Below, one piece after another: positions 5,173-6,579 of a stretch of DNA of 6,579 bases (position 1 is the stretch's first letter; every line of letters begins with the position of its first letter). The notes below the pieces were generated by a model, which did no database searches, had not been told where the DNA came from, and saw only the letters and a program-made list of their open reading frames with translations. Origin of the DNA: CAYYOS01 sp964473355 (lineage in GTDB: Bacteria; Pseudomonadota; Gammaproteobacteria; Burkholderiales; REEB80); assembly GCA_964473355.1 (NCBI GenBank), contig CAYYOS010000136.1, positions 1-6,579 of the forward strand, read 5' to 3'. The position numbers were made by a program, and so were the translations under genes.

Positions 5173-6360
5173 TTACTCCGCCATGGCAGTGGTTTTGCCC
5201 ATTCTTACTTCCTGCTTTAGCGCTTTTAGCTCTTGAGACAGATTGGCTATGATGTTTTGTTGCTCTTGATTCACCCGCTCTTGCTCTTCCATAACGCGTT
5301 CTTGTTTCTGTACTACTTTAGTCAACACCGCCACAATATCCATAGGACTTAATCCCTTCCTATCTTTAGTGGCCACTAACTCTGGTACGTCTTCCGCAAT
5401 AAACCCCACATGACCTTGGGTTTTGTCTACTTTGTAGTTATAGGTAACCGGGGTTAATGACGCTAAGGTTAAAGCCGCTTCCTTAGTACTCAAAGATCTA
5501 ATATTCTCTTTATAATCTCGACTCGAAGCATTGGTCCAAACACCACCAGCAGTCACTAAAGCGCCACTGGCCATATGTAAGGGATGAGCGGGGGCAGTCA
5601 CCCCCATGCCGATATTGCCACTACCGGTAATGGTCATACGGGAAGTCCCCACCGCAGTAGTCGTCGTAGGACCGGTAAAGAAGTCTAGTTGAGTAGCGGC
5701 ATTACCAACAGCGTTTCCTCCACCAAAGGCTAAGAAGTTCTGATTAGGTGTTGACGCCGCACCAAAAAGATAAATGGGTAATGACGCATTGTTGTAGTGG
5801 TTTAAGACTAGCCTTGCGCCTTTTGTGGTCGCATCCGTAGTCACATCCGTTAAACGCACTAGCCCCGCATTCTGGCCCACGACTTCTAGGTTGCCATTTA
5901 AGACGACTTTTTTATTATCAAATTCGCCGTAGATTAAAGGGGTGGTGGTATTGGAATTAGCGACGTATAGCCTGTTCGAACCTAACTCGTTGCCGCCTGC
6001 AAAGTACCCAAGGAAGACGTTAGCGTTGCCTGTGGCGTTGTTTGATCCCGCATAGGCGCCAAAGAAGGTGTTGTTGTTCCCGGTTGCGTTACTAGAGCCC
6101 ACCCAACTCCCAACGTAGGTGTTGCTGCTCCCCGAAGTATTGTAGTAGCCCGAAACGTTCCCCAGGAAGGTGTTCTCAAAACCGGTGGTGTTGCTGAAGC
6201 CCGCGTCCCGGCCAATAAAAACACTAGCGTCATTATCTCCCGCCGCACCCCCAGCGTTTACTCCTAACTTGGTGTTAGAAAGACCTTCAAAGCCTGCTGC
6301 CCACGCGCCTTGGCTGAGGGTTAAGGTAAGGAGTAATAGGGTGGTATTTAATTGGTTCAT
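5173..6360 (-). CDS. Exported fibre-like protein with beta-roll repeats and C-terminal peptidase S74 (intramolecular chaperone) domain
   Basis: The 395-residue product begins with a signal peptide (hydrophobic core LLLLTLTL, AWA cleavage motif near residue 21) that has no Lys or Arg in its n-region. Residues 29-130 are six exact 17-residue repeats, typically NTFLGxxxGxxNxTGxx, resembling the beta-roll of trimeric adhesins and tail fibres. A linker domain ends with RMTITGSGNIGMGV (241-254) and leads into the S74 chaperone at about 279-346: SSRDYKENI, LASLTPVTYNY, GHVGFIAEDVPELV, the last a family hallmark. In this family a Ser lying five residues before a Lys performs self-cleavage after trimer folding; S279 and K284 fit. 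A Gln/Glu-rich coiled coil (about 346-390) ends the chain. A ribosome site (AAGGA, 7 bases before ATG) supports the start. With a signal peptide and no phage genes around, it is probably a surface or secreted fibre; its ligand is unknown. A terminator follows. Confidence 0.88.
   Translation of the reverse strand: MNQLNTTLLLLTLTLSQGAWAAGFEGLSNTKLGVNAGGAAGDNDASVFIGRDAGFSNTTGFENTFLGNVSGYYNTSGSSNTYVGSWVGSSNATGNNNTFFGAYAGSNNATGNANVFLGYFAGGNELGSNRLYVANSNTTTPLIYGEFDNKKVVLNGNLEVVGQNAGLVRLTDVTTDATTKGARLVLNHYNNASLPIYLFGAASTPNQNFLAFGGGNAVGNAATQLDFFTGPTTTTAVGTSRMTITGSGNIGMGVTAPAHPLHMASGALVTAGGVWTNASSRDYKENIRSLSTKEAALTLASLTPVTYNYKVDKTQGHVGFIAEDVPELVATKDRKGLSPMDIVAVLTKVVQKQERVMEEQERVNQEQQNIIANLSQELKALKQEVRMGKTTAMAE
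5971..6276 (-). repeat. Six tandem 51-bp coding repeats (17 residues each)
   Basis: They encode residues 29-45, 46-62, 63-79, 80-96, 97-113 and 114-130 of the S74 protein. The units start NTKLG, SVFIG, NTFLG, NTYVG, NTFFG and NVFLG. The period is exactly 17 residues with no gaps; conserved positions are a hydrophobic pair then Gly at unit positions 3-5, Gly at 9, and mostly Gly at 15. The first and last units are the most diverged. At DNA level the copies have drifted, so slippage is less likely than in identical repeats. Confidence 0.75.
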
Positions 6361-6418
6361 TTCTTTTTCCTTATTAAATTTTAAAAATTATTTCCGAGTT
6401 TGCAGGTTAAAAGCTCAC

Positions 6419-6579
6419 TTAATCTGCTAGAGCAGCGGTGCGCTCCATTCTTACTTCGTGTTTTAATTCTGTCAATGCAGTGGAAAGAAGGGGTAGTAAT
6501 TTAGCCTGCTCTCTTAACTCGGCTATGATTTTCTGTTGCTCTTGGTTCACCCGCGCTTGCTCCTGCAACGCTTTTTGTT
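6419..6579 (-). CDS. C-terminal end of a second S74/tail-fibre-like paralogue (partial)
   Basis: Only the last 52 residues are in the window; the gene continues past the right edge. The visible part is a Gln/Glu-rich coiled coil starting QKALQEQARVNQEQQKIIAE and ending LKHEVRMERTAALAD. It aligns with the C-terminus of the neighbouring 395-residue protein: EQERVNQEQQNIIANL against EQARVNQEQQKIIAEL, and LKQEVRMGKTTAMAE against LKHEVRMERTAALAD. Between these blocks it has an extra segment (REQAKLLPLLSTALTE), so its coiled coil is longer. The 58-base gap to the next gene has no GC-rich terminator, so the two genes may share a transcript. The S74 domain itself is inferred from this match and is not in view. 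Confidence 0.8.
   Translation of the reverse strand, partial: QKALQEQARVNQEQQKIIAELREQAKLLPLLSTALTELKHEVRMERTAALAD

Noticed and set aside
5982..6248. Second minus frame (88 codons) and the plus frame at 6170-6430 over the S74 gene
   Set aside because: Both are shadows of the repetitive coding sequence and carry no features of their own.
5971..6276. The 51-bp repeats as a CRISPR array
   Set aside because: The units are contiguous, diverged, in frame and within a gene; there is no repeat-spacer alternation.
5173..6579. The S74 genes as part of a prophage tail module
   Set aside because: The complete protein has a Sec signal peptide and there are no phage baseplate, tail assembly, lysis or integrase genes in the window; genes beyond the right edge could change this.

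Overview
The window looks like chromosomal DNA of a proteobacterium, most likely a betaproteobacterium. The best taxonomic hint is the first gene: its product matches the betaproteobacterial style of PmbA/TldE from end to end, for example in the 'MQRDYWY' stretch and the C-terminal 'RGSKQCGSILIEQMTVAGN'. The LuxR-type regulator also has an N-terminus ('IRQLSCLGLGGE') that I associate with that class. This is judged from memory of the families, not from a search. I see no tRNA, rRNA, CRISPR array, transposase or phage structural module.

Layout. (1) 2-2515, plus strand: pmbA/tldE followed 9 bases later by an orphan branched-chain-amino-acid-type periplasmic binding protein, probably one operon. 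(2) 2566-2586: a hairpin with a T-tract on the minus side, separating that operon from the next genes. (3) 2599-3465, minus strand: two small exported proteins. One is a single IPT/TIG domain protein that starts with TTG. The other is a 92-residue secreted protein of unknown function. They are separated by a block unusually rich in inverted repeats (3036-3177). (4) 3466-3728: a divergent regulatory region with five separate dyads and a good sigma70-type promoter for the gene to its right. (5) 3729-4823, plus strand: a LuxR-family regulator without a recognisable autoinducer domain, whose stop codon lies inside an 11-bp inverted repeat. (6) 4824-5172: no gene, ending in a strong hairpin terminator for the minus strand. 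(7) 5173-6579, minus strand: two tandem paralogous exported proteins of the 'tail fiber domain / peptidase S74' type. The first is complete (395 aa) and the second shows only its C-terminal 52 residues.

How it may fit together. The right half is an accessory cell-surface locus. The complete S74 protein carries a signal peptide, six exact-length 17-residue repeats of probable beta-roll type, and a C-terminal intramolecular chaperone domain with the Ser/Lys residues expected for self-cleavage. It therefore looks like a secreted trimeric fibre rather than a phage tail part. The small TIG protein and the unknown secreted protein could belong to the same surface programme, and the LuxR regulator is the obvious candidate controller. 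That link is inference from position only.
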